The position numbers were made by a program, and so were the translations under genes. From the IMG/VR virus record IMGVR_UViG_3300021964_000535, positions 1 to 23,848 of that record: 23,848 nt of DNA; one strand, given 5' to 3'. The stretch comes from a virus. This document shows, in pieces, positions 23,024 to 23,848 of the stretch. The notes under the pieces are model-generated. The model made no database searches and was not told the origin of the DNA. It was given only the letters and a program-made list of their open reading frames with translations. Every line of letters starts with the position of its first letter. The first letter of the stretch is position 1.

Positions 23024-23848
23024 TTATGTAATTGTGATGGCTCCGTACATTCCGCTGTGTAAACTGCACTGATAGTATAAAGTCTGTCCTGTGTACCCAG
23101 TAGTATTTAATATAACTGTACCACTGGTGTTACCTTGTCCGGACACACCTGATGCTTGGTTTCCTGTGCCTGTGCCTGGAGTAGTTTTAATATAAAACGG
23201 ATGTCCAGAAACGCTGACATTAAATGTAATAATATCTCCATCATTTACTGCAAAACTAGCATTATTTCCTGATACAGGCCCGTTTCTATCATTACCAGTT
23301 GATATTGAGTAATAAGCACTACTTGGTGCAGTAACTGACGCACTGTAACTGTTTCCTGATCCTTGGCTCGAATCTGTTATAGTAACATTTACATTATCTT
23401 CATCATTATCAAGAGCAAGATTTAAAATTTCATTACCTTCAGTAGTAAGATCTGCTGTTGTTTGAAGCACTAATTGACTTGTGTTATTTTGTATATTAAA
23501 TGCACCAGTTAAATTTGCATTGTTGATGTCTGCACTAGATACACCTGTAATTGTATAAGCAACATTTGTACCATTTGCAACATTAGAAGTTGAAAGCGTA
23601 ATTGTAAATGTACTACCTTCATTAACTGTATCTGCACTAGAAGAAAGGGCATAAGTTACAACAGGTGCAACACTTGTATCATTAATAGTAATTGTTTGAC
23701 TTAATCCGCCGGTAGTGTCGCCATTGCTATCTGTATCAGCAAGTGTGAACACAAGACTTTCGCTACCTTCTGTTGTAGTGTCTTCGGCAATAGTAAATGT
23801 TACACTGCCTGTTCCACTGCCTGCATCAGCAACATATCCTGACACGCC
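23024..23848 (-). CDS. Virion protein C-terminus: Calx-beta-like repeats plus cupredoxin-like copper domain (runs off right edge)
   Basis: The last 274 codons of a longer protein; the frame is open to the right edge and a GTG near 23845 is internal, not a start. Two Calx-beta-like repeats are visible, marked by acidic EG turns (TTEGSESLVF, VNEGSTFTIT, TTEGNEILNL). The final ~95 residues form a separate domain with a His in GHPFYIKT (codon 23203-23201) and a terminal CSLHSGM (23068-23048) before a last strand ending ITIT. His, Cys, His and Met in this order are the type-1 copper ligands of plastocyanin-like proteins. Calx-beta repeats are common in adhesive surface proteins, so a tail-fibre or capsid-surface role is likely. 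Upstream of the 1940-aa gene by 35 nt. Confidence 0.78.
   Translation of the reverse strand, partial: GVSGYVADAGSGTGSVTFTIAEDTTTEGSESLVFTLADTDSNGDTTGGLSQTITINDTSVAPVVTYALSSSADTVNEGSTFTITLSTSNVANGTNVAYTITGVSSADINNANLTGAFNIQNNTSQLVLQTTADLTTEGNEILNLALDNDEDNVNVTITDSSQGSGNSYSASVTAPSSAYYSISTGNDRNGPVSGNNASFAVNDGDIITFNVSVSGHPFYIKTTPGTGTGNQASGVSGQGNTSGTVILNTTGYTGQTLYYQCSLHSGMYGAITIT

Noticed and set aside
23843-23848. GTG near 23845 as a true start of the Calx-beta protein
   Set aside because: The frame stays open to the window edge and the residues continue a Calx-beta strand, so the gene is cut by the window.

Overview
The window looks like part of the structural and packaging region of an AT-rich marine T4-like myovirus, of the kind that infects cyanobacteria or SAR11-like bacteria. 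Recognisable T4 homologues are gp17, gp16, gp4, gp19, gp18, gp1, gp13, gp14 and gp15, plus a gp54/gp48-like tube protein. Large, low-complexity virion proteins of marine phage type are also present. I see no integrase, tRNA, CRISPR array or insertion sequence. The host cannot be fixed from this window, but ADP-heptose genes suggest a Gram-negative bacterium.

Layout. Positions 1-5122, minus strand: a packaging and head/tail completion cluster (gp54-like, a small protein, gp4, gp16, three uncharacterised proteins, and the start of gp17). Positions 5192-9200, minus strand: tail tube gp19 and a very large tail sheath gp18. Positions 9316-11106: a plus-strand HNH-type protein converging on gp1 (dNMP kinase, with its own sigma70-like early promoter), then gp13. 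Positions 11149-17048, plus strand: one continuous overlapping operon, gp14-gp15-NUDIX-HldE-2OG oxygenase-HldD-cupin. Positions 17041-23848, minus strand: a 41-aa membrane protein, a 1940-aa repeat-rich structural protein, and the C-terminal end of a Calx-beta-like protein finishing in a cupredoxin-like copper site.

How it works together. Most operons carry T4-type late promoter boxes (TATAAATA-like). In one class of genes the box sits 17-33 nt upstream of the predicted leader and a Shine-Dalgarno is present. In a second class (gp17, the gp54-like gene, gp13 and the HNH gene) the box ends exactly 5 nt before ATG and no Shine-Dalgarno is seen. That geometry predicts leaderless late mRNAs. The ADP-heptose genes have no promoter of their own that I can see and appear to be read from the gp14 late promoter together with neck proteins. 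This suggests late synthesis of a surface sugar precursor.

Main points for a second look: the late-expressed HldE/HldD cassette, the leaderless-promoter class, a metallothionein-like cysteine cluster in a protein encoded between the two terminase genes, and a type-1-copper-like ligand set on a virion protein.
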